Part shown: one piece after another, positions 53,459 to 63,800 of the stretch
Numbering within the stretch: the first letter of the stretch is position 1
How the letters are laid out: the number at the start of each line of letters is the position of its first letter
Translations under genes and position numbers: made by a program
Assembly: GCF_014698995.1 (NCBI RefSeq)
Contig: NZ_JACWZZ010000004.1
Location: 62,001 to 126,000, forward strand
From: Hymenobacter duratus
GTDB lineage: Bacteria > Bacteroidota > Bacteroidia > Cytophagales > Hymenobacteraceae
Reading direction: 5' to 3'
DNA: 64,000 nt
Notes under the pieces: model-generated
Databases searched by the model: none
Told to the model about the DNA's origin: nothing
What the model saw: the letters and a program-made list of their open reading frames with translations, nothing else

Positions 53459-54277
53459 CTACTGCTGGTTCAGCTGCCAGTTGTAGTCGAGGTAGCTGAT
53501 TTTGGCGTTGCTGTCCATTTTGGCGGCGGCGTATCGGTTCACCCAGCCGGCTACCGTTTGCCCGTTGTCGGTCCAGTCGCTCTTGTACCAGTCGAAGTAC
53601 CTGGACAATTGGGCCGAAGACTTGCCGGGCTTGTTTTTATCCGGATTGTTCAGAAAGTCGCGGCCCTGCTCATCGAGCTGGCTTTCCAGCCGGGCCGCCG
53701 TGTAGGCTTCGGGCCGCAGGCGCGGGCAACTGACGGCGGCGCAGACCAGCGCGAAGTGAATGCGCGGATCGTTGTACCGCTTGCGTATGATGCTGTGCTC
53801 AATATTGTCCAGGCTCATCTTCTCGCCCCCGATGGAAAAGAATTTGCTGGCCCAGGGCGTGGTCACAAGCGGAATCTGGATTTTCGTGCCGATGTCCTTG
53901 ATACTGCGCACCGGGTAGTGGTCCAGCACCAGCCGGATGGTGTAGGCATTGTAGGCATTGATCCAGTAAGCCATTTGCTCCGCTTTGCTCCAACTGGCCG
54001 CCGGCGGATTCCGGCTCAGCAGCTGCAGGTACTGGTTGAAGGCCCCCTGGTCGGTTTTCCAGGCTTTGTAGTTGACCAGCCCCTTTTCGTTGACGTACTT
54101 TTTCAGGAGCTTATCGAACCCACTGTGGTCGACTCCGGCCGCTGCCGGGGCTGCGGGCACAGGAGCCGCGGGAAGGCGCGGTATGGGTGGCAGGCTGACG
54201 AAGGCGCTGAGAATCAGTAGGGAGCTGGCCGCTACCAGGCGCGCCGTGTTGCGAAAAGAAAGCAGGAGTAGTTGCAT
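53459..54277 (-). CDS. DUF547 family secreted protein
   Basis: A 272-residue protein with an N-terminal signal/hydrophobic region (LVAASSLLILSAFVSLPPIP) and the DUF547 core: FDKLLKKYVNEKGLVNYKAW, AEQMAYWINAYNAYTIRLVL, MSLDNIEHSIIRKRYNDPRI, HFALVCAAVSCPRLRPEAY, and LSRYFDWYKSDW. The conserved Cys in VSCP, with His, suggests a cysteine-peptidase-like fold, but the function is unknown. Extracytoplasmic. Confidence 0.9.
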   Translation of the reverse strand: MQLLLLSFRNTARLVAASSLLILSAFVSLPPIPRLPAAPVPAAPAAAGVDHSGFDKLLKKYVNEKGLVNYKAWKTDQGAFNQYLQLLSRNPPAASWSKAEQMAYWINAYNAYTIRLVLDHYPVRSIKDIGTKIQIPLVTTPWASKFFSIGGEKMSLDNIEHSIIRKRYNDPRIHFALVCAAVSCPRLRPEAYTAARLESQLDEQGRDFLNNPDKNKPGKSSAQLSRYFDWYKSDWTDNGQTVAGWVNRYAAAKMDSNAKISYLDYNWQLNQQ

Positions 54278-54559
54278 GGCCGGGCATATACGTGCGGCAA
54301 CAGCGGAAAAGGTTTAGCGCCCGGTTTTTTGGGTTGCTTTTTCGTGGCGCCAGGCCCTTGTTCTTGCCGGAGTATGGCACGGCCACGCTCATCCGGCAAC
54401 CCGAGCGGAATAGTTGTTGCTGGCATTTTTATTAAGGTTCCGGCAACTAAATCGGTCTGCCGCTGCTTTTCGTACATCGGCGGCCGCTCCGTTTCCCCGA
54501 TATTGGAAGCCAATTAGTCCGGCTTTCCCGACTTCTTCCCGCTGCTGCCACGCTTACTG

Positions 54560-55609
<1,050 letters not shown>

Positions 55610-55697
55610 CGGCTTCTTGCCGCCTTGTGTGGCAAGGCCACTAGGCAGCTAGAGAAATACACTTTTCGTACCCCGGGCAGCTGATTTGCCATTTGCC

Positions 55698-55961
55698 ATG
55701 AGCTACTTCCACCACACACTGCTCTCGTTCGGCTTCACCCAGATCAGGGAGGGGTTTTACACCCGGCCAGTCGGCCCGAAGGCCGGCGGCACGCTTTATT
55801 GCAGCACGCAGGAAGATGACCGGCCGCGCAAGCTGCTGCTGTGGCAACCCCAGCGGGTACTGCTGCAAGGCGACGTGGTAACGCTGCAGGCGCTGGAACA
55901 GGTGCTGCGGCGAGTGCTGGGGCCAGAGGCTCACACTCAGGACCCCGGCCTTTCAGTATAG
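55698..55961 (+). CDS. Small hypothetical protein
   Basis: An 87-residue protein starting MSYFHHTLLSFGFTQIREGF (ATG 55698; an earlier ATG at 55686 is less natural). The body reads like a small beta-rich domain (RKLLLWQPQRVLLQGDVVTL). It lies about 90 nt after arsS on the same strand and may be cotranscribed. No family recognised. Confidence 0.55.
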   Translation: MSYFHHTLLSFGFTQIREGFYTRPVGPKAGGTLYCSTQEDDRPRKLLLWQPQRVLLQGDVVTLQALEQVLRRVLGPEAHTQDPGLSV

Positions 55962-55978
55962 GAGGCCGTGAGGTTGGG

Positions 55979-56587
55979 CTACAACGGCTGGTTTTCCGGC
56001 CACCACTTCGCGGCCTGCCGCTTGTAGAGCATGGCGCACAGCCAGGCCAGCACGCTGCCGAGCAGCGCACCGGCCAGCACATCAGACGGGAAGTGGGCTG
56101 CCAGATAAATCCGGCTGTAGCTCACCACCACGGCCCAGGCCAGCAGCAGCCATTTGGCAATCCGGAAGCGCCGCGGCAGCACCAGGGCCATGAATACGGT
56201 GAGGGCAAAGGCATTGGCCGCGTGCGACGACATGAACCCGAACTGCCCGCCGCAGCCGTTCACCAGGTTCAGCGTAGCCGACAGGTCGGGGTTGTGGCAG
56301 GGGCGCAGGCGGGCGAAATACGGCTTGAACAGCCGGCTGGAGATACTGTCGGCCAACGCAACGCTCAGGCCCAGCAGCGGCAGCAGCAGATAGGCCCGGC
56401 GCCCAAACAGATACGCCAGCAGCACGAGCAGCACGAAATACGCCGGAAACCACACGAAACGCTCCGTGAAAAACACCATCAGCGTGTCCATCTTGGCCGT
56501 GTGGTTGCGGTTGGCTGTCAGCAGCAGCCAGTTGTCGAAGGCTTGTAGGGTCTCGATCAAGCGGGGCGCGACGTTTCGGTGAACCAA
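55979..56587 (-). CDS. PAP2 family phosphatase
   Basis: A 202-residue membrane protein with five to six helices. The PAP2 motifs are present: KPYFARLRPCHNP (KxxxxxxRP), GGQFGFMSSHAANAFAL (PSGH-like, here MSSH), and SRIYLAAHFPSDVLAGALLG (SRxxxxxHxxxD). It dephosphorylates a lipid phosphate such as undecaprenyl diphosphate or phosphatidic acid. The ATG at 56587 overlaps the hemF 3' end by 31 nt; a TTG at 56560 is an alternative start overlapping the hemF stop. Cotranscription with hemF is likely. Confidence 0.88.
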   Translation of the reverse strand: MVHRNVAPRLIETLQAFDNWLLLTANRNHTAKMDTLMVFFTERFVWFPAYFVLLVLLAYLFGRRAYLLLPLLGLSVALADSISSRLFKPYFARLRPCHNPDLSATLNLVNGCGGQFGFMSSHAANAFALTVFMALVLPRRFRIAKWLLLAWAVVVSYSRIYLAAHFPSDVLAGALLGSVLAWLCAMLYKRQAAKWWPENQPL

Positions 56588-57525
56588 TCGACGCCTTTAC
56601 GCAGCCAAGCCTGGGTGGCGGCTTCGGGCGAGCCTGGTTCGATGGGAAAATTATAGTGCCATTCGCACTGTGGCGGCAGGCTCATGAGGATGCTTTCGGT
56701 GCGGCCACCGGTTTCCAGGCCGAAGCGCGTGCCCCGGTCGAAGGCCAGGTTGAACTCAGCGTAGCGGCCGCGGCGCACCAGCTGCCAGCGCTTCTCCCGC
56801 TCGGTGTAAGGACGGTCGGCGTTCAGGCGCAGCAGCGCACAGTAGGCTTCGCCAAACACCCGCCCCACGGCCTGAATAAAGGCAAACAGTGCGTCCCGGT
56901 CACCGTCCTTGCCCACCGTGAGGCGGTCGAAGAATATACCGCCGATGCCGCGGGTTTCCTGGCGGTGCGGCAGGAAGAAGTAGTCGTCGGCCCAGGTTTT
57001 GAAGCGGGCGTAGTAGGTGGGGTCGTGGGGCGCGCAGGCCGCGGCAATCTGCTCGTGAAACCAGCGGGCCTGCGCTTCGTCCACATAAATCGGGGTCAGG
57101 TCGAGGCCGCCGCCAAACCACACTTCGCCGTTGCCGGCCTCGAAGTAGCGCACGTTCATGTGGGCAATGGGCACCTGCGGGCTGCGCGGGTGCTGCACCA
57201 CGCTCACGCCGGTGGCAAAATACTCAGGGTTTGGCATCAGCAGCACACGGGCCGCCTGTTCGCTCATGGTGCCCTGCACTGCCGAAAAATTCACGCCGCC
57301 TTTCTCGATGATGCTGCCGTGCGTGAGGACCCGGCTGCGGCCGCCGCCACCGCCGTGGTGCTGCCAGGCATCTTCCTGAAAGCGGCCCGTGCCATCGGTG
57401 GTTTCCAGCTGCTGGCAGAGCCAGTCCTGAAACCGGCGCATCCAGTCGGCCACCGTTTCGCGGAAGGAAGCGGCGGCAACCGGCGCGGGAAAAGGCATAG
57501 CAGAAGCGGAAAGTGTAGCGTACAT
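56557..57525 (-). CDS. hemF: Oxygen-dependent coproporphyrinogen III oxidase
   Basis: A 322-residue protein. HHGGGGGRSRVLTHGSIIEK, EGTMSEQ-like QGTMSEQAA, PIAHMNVRYFEAGNGEVWFG, GLDLTPIYVDE, RFKTWADDYFFLPHRQETRG, and GTRFGLETGGRTESILMSLP are all conserved. It converts coproporphyrinogen III to protoporphyrinogen IX in heme synthesis with O2. It suggests an aerobic organism. The downstream PAP2 gene overlaps its end. Confidence 0.97.
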   Translation of the reverse strand: MYATLSASAMPFPAPVAAASFRETVADWMRRFQDWLCQQLETTDGTGRFQEDAWQHHGGGGGRSRVLTHGSIIEKGGVNFSAVQGTMSEQAARVLLMPNPEYFATGVSVVQHPRSPQVPIAHMNVRYFEAGNGEVWFGGGLDLTPIYVDEAQARWFHEQIAAACAPHDPTYYARFKTWADDYFFLPHRQETRGIGGIFFDRLTVGKDGDRDALFAFIQAVGRVFGEAYCALLRLNADRPYTEREKRWQLVRRGRYAEFNLAFDRGTRFGLETGGRTESILMSLPPQCEWHYNFPIEPGSPEAATQAWLRKGVDWFTETSRPA

Positions 57526-57828
57526 GGCAGCAGGGCGTTGGTTCAGGGCAAACGTCGGCCGTGAAGGGTAAAGGCAACTCGAAAACTGACAAAGTCAGGA
57601 AGCCGGCTTTTTTGCTGCCGGTAAAGGTAGAAATTTCCAGGGGTGCCCGGCACTGGCCGGGCACTGGGTGAGAGAAGGGCGTAACTGAAAATAGTTGCAG
57701 CAATCAGCCGGCTGGGGCTTTATTGAAGAACGTTGCCGGGGTTGGCATCCTATCCGACTCTCCTAACCCTGTCTGTGCCGGTTGGATGATAATGAACTGG
57801 CTGCCAGGGCTGCCAAAGATTCCAGGCC

Positions 57829-57870
57829 GTAAACAAGACTTCTACCTGAACTGGTAGAAGTCTTGTTTAC
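57829..57870. repeat. Perfect 18-bp inverted arms, abutting a family A arm
   Basis: GTAAACAAGACTTCTACC (57829-57846) and its exact reverse complement (57853-57870) around a 6-nt TGAACT loop. It joins directly to GTGATGCTTCGACCAGCTC, a family A arm. Confidence 0.85.
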
Positions 57871-57899
57871 GTGATGCTTCGACCAGCTCAGCCTGACAA
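57871..57899. repeat. Repeat family A, partial arm
   Basis: GTGATGCTTCGACCAGCTC followed by AGCCTGACAA, with no partner arm; joined to the hairpin at 57829-57870. Confidence 0.7.
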
Positions 57900-57952
57900 T
57901 TTCCAACCACTCTCCAAGTTGAAAACCGGTATTTCCTCATGGACCGAAACGC

Positions 57953-58474
57953 CTACACCATCTTGCGCAGCAGCAGCAGCTCCAGCGGCTGCTTCGGGAT
58001 GCTGGGGCTGGCGTGCAGCGGAAACGGCTGCACCTCGCCGGTGCGTTGGAAGCCCAGCCGCTCGTACCAGGCAATCAGCTCGGCGCGCACCGAAATGACG
58101 GACATCAGTACGTCGGTGAAACCTGCCTGCCGGGCCTGGGCCTCGGCGGCGGCCAGCAGCTGCCGTCCGATTCCCGCGGCCTGCCGCGTGGGGTCCACGG
58201 ATAGCATGCCCACGTACAGGTCGGGCGCCTCGGGCTTGGTATAGACGCTGCCTACCAGCTCGCCGGCGGCGGTGCGGGCCAGCAGGAAGGTGGCGCCGGG
58301 CGCGGCCGAGAGCTGGCGCAGGTCGGCTTCATCGGTGCGGGGGCCGTCGAGCAGGTCGGCTTCGGTGGTCCAGCCCTGGCGGCTGGCCTCGCCGCGGTAG
58401 GCGCGGTTTACCAGCGCTGCCATGGCCGGAATATCAGATTCGGCGGCGAAAGAAATGCGTAGGGCAGGCAACAT
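57953..58474 (-). CDS. GNAT family N-acetyltransferase
   Basis: A 173-residue protein. The acetyl-CoA-binding segment GMLSVDPTRQAAGIGRQLLA holds the RxxGxG/A signature; VYTKPEAPDLYVGML precedes it and VISVRAELIAWYERLGFQRT closes the fold. Substrate unknown. The promoter element at 58479-58486 is only a few bases before the ATG, so the mRNA may be leaderless. Confidence 0.9.
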   Translation of the reverse strand: MLPALRISFAAESDIPAMAALVNRAYRGEASRQGWTTEADLLDGPRTDEADLRQLSAAPGATFLLARTAAGELVGSVYTKPEAPDLYVGMLSVDPTRQAAGIGRQLLAAAEAQARQAGFTDVLMSVISVRAELIAWYERLGFQRTGEVQPFPLHASPSIPKQPLELLLLRKMV

Positions 58475-58478
58475 GCCG

Positions 58479-58486
58479 CAAAGTTA
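58479..58486 (-). promoter_or_regulatory. Putative -7 element placing transcription start at the GNAT ATG
   Basis: On the minus strand this is TAACTTTG, an exact TAnnTTTG match, ending five bases before the ATG at 58472-58474. Transcription would begin at or near the start codon. Confidence 0.5.
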
Positions 58487-58571
58487 GGGCTTCAAACCGG
58501 CGCCTCGTACCACCCAAGCCGGGCATTCGTTCGGGAAGCCGTAATTTCGCCGGCCAACCCATTCCCCATCC

Positions 58572-60770
58572 ATGCCCACGCACGCTGCCCCACTCCTGGA
58601 ACCTGACTTTATCACCGCTCAGCCCGACCGTACCACGCTGCGCCGGGCCTACCGCCTGATGCGCACGGCCGACGAAATGGCCCGCCTCTACGAAGAAAAC
58701 AAGGCCGTAACGGCCAAATACGTGCACGCTACGGCCCGCGGCCACGAAGCCATTCAGCTGGCCGCCGCCTGCCAGCTCGGTGCGCAGGACTATGCCGCGC
58801 CCTACTACCGCGACGATGCTCTGCTGCTGGGTATGGGCCTGACGCCTTACGAGCTGATGCTGCAGCTCATGGCCAAGCGCGACGACCCGTTTTCGGGCGG
58901 CCGCACCTACTACAGCCACCCGTCGCTGCGGCGGGCCGGTTTCCCCGTTATTCCGCACCAAAGCTCCGCTACCGGCATGCAGGCCATTCCGGCCACCGGG
59001 ATGGCGCATGGCATCAAGTATCTGGAAAGCCAGGGGCTGGCGACAATTAGTAAGGAGCAATTAGTAATTAGTGATTCGCCAACTGTTCCAGATTCGGAAG
59101 AGGCGGAACAGCCAATTCTTAATTCTTCATTACTAATTACTAATTCCCAAAAGAAGCCGCTGGTGCTGTGTTCCATCGGGGATGGAGCCATGACGGAAGG
59201 CGAAGTAGCGGAAGCGCTGCAGATGGCCGTGCTGCACCAGCTGCCCATCATCTATCTGGTGCAGGACAACGACTGGGGCATTTCGGCCACGGGCCGCGAA
59301 ATGCGGGCCATGGACGCCTACGAGTTTGCGGCCGGCTTCAAAGGCCTGCACCGTTTGCAGTTTGATGGGGCCGATTTTCTGGCCAGCTACACCGGCATGC
59401 AGCAGGCCGCCGACTACGTGCGCCGCACCCGCGGCCCGGTACTGGTGCACGCTAAATGCCCGTTGCTGGGCCACCACACCAGCGGCGTGCGCCGCGAGTG
59501 GTACCGCGGCGACGACCTGGCCACGCACACGCTTAACGACCCGCTGCCCCGCTTTCATCAGCAGCTGCTGGAGCTGGGTTTCGCCGAAGAAGAGTTAAGC
59601 AAGCTGGGCGCTGAGGCCCGCGCCACCGTGCTGGCTGACTATCAGCGGGCCCTGGCCGCGCCTGCCCCCGAGCCCGCCACCTTCGCCGACCATGAGTTTG
59701 CCCCGCCCGTCGTGACCGAGGAAGCGGGGGAGCGTACTCCCGCCGGCGCCGAAAAGGCCCTGATGGTAGACGCGGCCCTGCACACCGTGGACGACATGCT
59801 GCGCGAGTTTCCGGAGGCGCTGTTCTATGGCCAGGACGTGGGCGGCGAGCTGGGCGGCGTGTTCCGCGAGGCGGCGCTGCTGGCCAAAAAGTACGGCGAC
59901 GCCCGCGTGTTCAATACGCCCATCCAGGAAGCCTACATTGTGGGCAGTACGGCCGGTATGAGCGCCGTGGGGGCCAAAGCCATTGTCGAAATTCAGTTTG
60001 CCGACTACATCTGGCCGGCCCTGAACCAACTCGTGGAAGAGCTTAGCAAATCGTGCTACCTCTCCAATGGCAAGTTTCCGGTGCAGAGCCTGATTCGGGT
60101 GCCGATTGGGGCCTATGGCGGCGGCGGGCCCTATCATTCGGGTTCCATCGAAAGTACGCTGCTCACCATCCGGGGCATCAAGGTGGTCTATCCGAGTAAC
60201 GCCGCCGATATGAAAGGCCTGATGCGCGCGGCTTTCCTCGACCCCAACCCGGTGGTGATGCTGGAGCACAAAGGCTTGTACTGGAGCAAGGTGCCCGGCA
60301 CCGAAGAGGCCAAAACCGTGGAGCCCGCCACTGGCTACGTCATTCCGCTCGGCAGGGCCGCCATTGCGCAGGAAGCCGCCGCCGACAAGCTCCGCAACGG
60401 CGAAACCTGCGTGGTCGTCACCTACGGAATGGGCGTGTACTGGGCCAAAACTGCCAGCCGGCAGTTTCCGGGCCAGGTGGAAATCCTGGACCTGCGCACC
60501 CTCAACCCGCTCGACTACGAAGCCGTGGAAGCTGCCGTGCGCCGCCACGGCAAGGCCCTGGTGTTGACGGAAGAGCCGCTTATGAACTCCTTCGCCGAGA
60601 GCCTGGCCGGCCGCATCCAGCGCACCTGTTTCCGCCAGCTCGATGCGCCGGTATTCACGCTGGGCGCCGCCAACCTGCCCGCCATTGCCCTCAACGTAGA
60701 GCTGGAGCGCCAGATGCTGCCCAACCCTGATAAAGTAGCGGCAGCGCTGAATGAGCTGCTGGGCTATTAG
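58572..60770 (+). CDS. 2-oxoacid dehydrogenase E1, fused alpha and beta subunits
   Basis: A 732-residue protein. Residues 1-360 are the E1 alpha half (RLMRTADEMARLYEENKAVT, GDGAMTEGEVAEALQMAVLH with the thiamine-diphosphate GDG near 203, QDNDWGIS); residues about 390-732 are the E1 beta half (FYGQDVGGELGGVFREAALL, YGGGGPYHSGSIES, VLTEEPLMNSFAES). It decarboxylates pyruvate or branched-chain 2-oxoacids and passes the acyl group to E2. E2 and E3 genes are not adjacent. An AT-rich insertion codes for about 36 extra residues (158-193) just before the GDG motif. Confidence 0.93.
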   Translation: MPTHAAPLLEPDFITAQPDRTTLRRAYRLMRTADEMARLYEENKAVTAKYVHATARGHEAIQLAAACQLGAQDYAAPYYRDDALLLGMGLTPYELMLQLMAKRDDPFSGGRTYYSHPSLRRAGFPVIPHQSSATGMQAIPATGMAHGIKYLESQGLATISKEQLVISDSPTVPDSEEAEQPILNSSLLITNSQKKPLVLCSIGDGAMTEGEVAEALQMAVLHQLPIIYLVQDNDWGISATGREMRAMDAYEFAAGFKGLHRLQFDGADFLASYTGMQQAADYVRRTRGPVLVHAKCPLLGHHTSGVRREWYRGDDLATHTLNDPLPRFHQQLLELGFAEEELSKLGAEARATVLADYQRALAAPAPEPATFADHEFAPPVVTEEAGERTPAGAEKALMVDAALHTVDDMLREFPEALFYGQDVGGELGGVFREAALLAKKYGDARVFNTPIQEAYIVGSTAGMSAVGAKAIVEIQFADYIWPALNQLVEELSKSCYLSNGKFPVQSLIRVPIGAYGGGGPYHSGSIESTLLTIRGIKVVYPSNAADMKGLMRAAFLDPNPVVMLEHKGLYWSKVPGTEEAKTVEPATGYVIPLGRAAIAQEAAADKLRNGETCVVVTYGMGVYWAKTASRQFPGQVEILDLRTLNPLDYEAVEAAVRRHGKALVLTEEPLMNSFAESLAGRIQRTCFRQLDAPVFTLGAANLPAIALNVELERQMLPNPDKVAAALNELLGY
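59044..59150. repeat. AT-rich repeat element inside the E1 coding sequence
   Basis: CAATTAGTAATTAGTGATT on the left and CATTACTAATTACTAATTCC on the right are imperfect inverted copies, around a short inner palindrome (CTGTTCC/GGAACAG). It is far lower in GC than the gene around it and remains in frame, encoding ISKEQLVISDSP and PILNSSLLITNSQ. It resembles the dispersed AATTAGTAATTAG sequences of Bacteroidota and cyanobacteria. Confidence 0.75.
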
Positions 60771-60816
60771 CCGCAGAGAACAAACGCGCCTGCCAACTGG
60801 TCTACTATGGCCGGCA

Positions 60817-60860
60817 CAAACAAAAAGGGCTTCCGATGAATCGGAAGCCCTTTTTGTTTG
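60817..60860. terminator. Bidirectional terminator
   Basis: Perfect 20-nt arms 60817-60836 and 60841-60860 (CAAACAAAAAGGGCTTCCGA) with a 4-nt loop, between the convergent E1 and TSP3 genes. Confidence 0.92.
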
Positions 60861-60878
60861 GCTGTGAAAACTGAGCTG

Positions 60879-63800
60879 CTAGTTCTTCAGCAGCTTCACC
60901 AGATAGTTCTGGCCCTGGCCGCTTACGCGCACCAGGTAGGTGCCTTTGGCATAGCCAGCCACCGGGAGTGCCACTTCGCGGCCGCCCTGGGCCTCGAAGC
61001 GGGTCATCAGTCGGCCATCAGCGGCCATGATTTCCACCGCATACGTGGCCGCTGGCAGGGCCAGCAGATCCAGCGTAGCGTTGTCGACCGTTGGCGAAGG
61101 GTACACCGAAATGGCGGCTACGGTGGCTTTGCCATCGAAGCTGACCACCCGCACCTCACTCACGGATTCCTTGCCGTCCTGGTCTACCTGGCGGAGGCGG
61201 TAGTAGCGCGTGCCCGCGGAAGCGCCCACGTTTTTGTCTGTGAACGAGTAGTCGGAACGGCGGCTGGTGGTGCCTTTACCTTCCACCGTGCCAGCCACCA
61301 CAAACGTGCTGGCGTCGGCGGAGCGCTCCACCAGGAAATGGGCGTTGTCTTTCTCCGAAGCAGTAGCCCAGGTTACCAGCGCGTCGCGGCCGGCCGCCTT
61401 GGCCTGGAAGCTGATCAGTTCCACGGGCAGGGGGGTCACGACGGTCAGCAGGCGGAAGTCGGCGTCGCTCTGCGTGGCAACCCGCTTAGGCAACGACGAG
61501 GGAGAGCCGCCGTAGGCCGGGTCATAGAGGTCAACCAAACCGTTCCGGTTATCATCGTGGAACCAGCCGTTGTTATCCGAGGAGTCCAGGAAGTTAGGAA
61601 CGCCGTCTTTGTCGGCATCCAGCATCCATAGAGGCGCCTGCGTAGCTCCGATGCCCGAAAGCGTGTAGTAGCCCGCCCGGGCAGGATTCGCAGTGGTCCA
61701 GGCAGCAGCGCGGCTTCTGTAGTCGTCCACCGACTGGCCGTTGTGGTTGTCGTCAAAGCCTTCTACCCAGTCCGGGAACCGGTCGTCGTCAGCATTGGCG
61801 TCGATGTAATCGACAACCCCCGTGACGTCGTAGTGCGCATCGTAAGGAACAACTACGCCGCCGCCGCTTGCATCGAAGCTGTCGTCGATACCGTCGCCAT
61901 CCGCATCATTGCCGCTTACGGCGCGGTAGCCGGCCGTCGACTGTCCTTCCCGAATGTCGAGAATACCGTCGTTGTCCGAATCCAGATCCTGGTAGTCAGG
62001 ACGTCCATCACCGTCGGTATCTAGGCTTGGGCCACCGAATGCGGGCGTTGTGTCCGGGTCAGCATCGTTGTGCTGGCCGTCGCCGTCCGAGTCGTTGGCG
62101 CTGCCGGCAACGAAATAGATGCGGCCTTCCTGGTCCGACTGCGAGTTGAACAGAGACCCGCTGTTGGCTTCGCGCATGTCGGAGATGCCATCGTTGTCTG
62201 AATCCAGATCCAGATAGTTCGGCAGCGCGTCCCCGTCCAAGTTGATCAGGAACATAGAGGTGTAGCCGGCTCCTGAGTCCGGGTCAACGGCATTAACGAT
62301 GCCATCGGCATCCGAGTCGTTGGCGGAGGCATAAGCAGCCGGGTAGTTGCCGTTATAAGTTGCATTGGGCAGCAGGACGCCACGGGAAGCCTCCAGCTGA
62401 TCCGGAATGCCGTCGTTATCGGCATCCAGGTCGCGGTAGTCGGGCATACCATCGGCGTCAGAGTCACGGAACGCATCATTGCCGGCTCCGGGCTGTAGCG
62501 GGCGGTTATCCAAAATTCCATCACGGTTGGCATCACCAGCCGTAATGATGGCGGCCAGAATACGACCCTGAATGTCGGAGTCGGACGGAACCAGGCCTCC
62601 CCAGCGCTCAATACCGTCGGGCAAGCCGTCGTTATCCGCGTCCATATCAATGTAGTCGGGCAGGGTGGCTATAGCGCCGGGGTTCGTCAGGGAATTGGTT
62701 GACGAGTTCCAGGCGTAGAGCAGGGCCGTTGAGCCGCTGAAGTCGGGGTCGAAGCGGTTATCGATACCGTCGCCATCGGCATCAGCCCCGAGCGGAGCAC
62801 GGAACGCCAGACCGTTGCCGGCGGCAGCCCGCCCGGCGGGAGCAGTGATGGAAGACTGCACCTCGAACAAGTCGGCAATGCCATCATTATCCGAGTCACG
62901 GTCCATGATGTCCAGTACGCCGTCACCGTCGTGGTCCAGGTTGGCAAAGATGGAAATACCGCTGTTGCTGCTGGTCTGGGCGTTCTGTGGCATACCGCGG
63001 GCACCGGCAGAATTACTAACCGCACCCGTAATGCGCCCGGTGCGTGGGTCGTAGTTGGCCACGGGCTTACCGTTGTTAGCCTCAATAGCATCCGGCAGGC
63101 CGTCGCCATCGGAATCGGTATCCAGGTGATTGGGAATGCCGTCCTGGTCGATGTCGAAGTAGTCGTTCATACCATCGGCATTCGTGTCGCGCCATGCGCC
63201 ACGGCCCTGCGGGGTCACGTAGCCGCCATCCAGATAAATCGGAACGCCGGTACCATCGGTCTTGACCACACCATTGAGCGTGTAGGTCTGTGGATTAACT
63301 CCGTAGCTCTCATCCACATCCTTGATACCGTCGTTGTCGTCGTCCACATCAACCGCATCATCAACACCGTCGCCGTCGAAGTCGCAGTTGTAGTTATAGC
63401 TGTATACCTGCTCGCTAGCGGCGGAAATAAAGCCATACGTCCAGGTATTGACCATATAGGCATTGCCGGCCTGGTTCGTGGCATCTCCCCAGCGGTGTAC
63501 GCCGTTGTCGGATATCACGCCATCTAGGCGCTGGTTGCTGTTGTCGGGAGCTGCCGGAGATGCCGGGAAGTTGGTCGTGCTGTTAGCCGTCAGATTCGTA
63601 TCATCCCAGTACAGTCGGTCGTAGTAGGCATCGCCACCCGAGGAAGGCCGGATGTTCTGCACCCGGAAGCCATCGGGGTTGCCTTCGGCGTCGAAAATGG
63701 GGAAGTTGACCGCCGCACCCGTGCTGGTGAATGAGAGACGTACGGTGGCGCCGGTGGCCACTGCGGCGTTAGACGCATTCAGGCCATTCCAGGAAGAGGT

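Larger units (their letters stand above)
57526..57952. other. Intergenic region with palindrome and repeat arm
   Basis: No gene is supported. It holds the upstream region of hemF, a perfect hairpin at 57829-57870 and a family A arm at 57871-57899. Confidence 0.6.
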
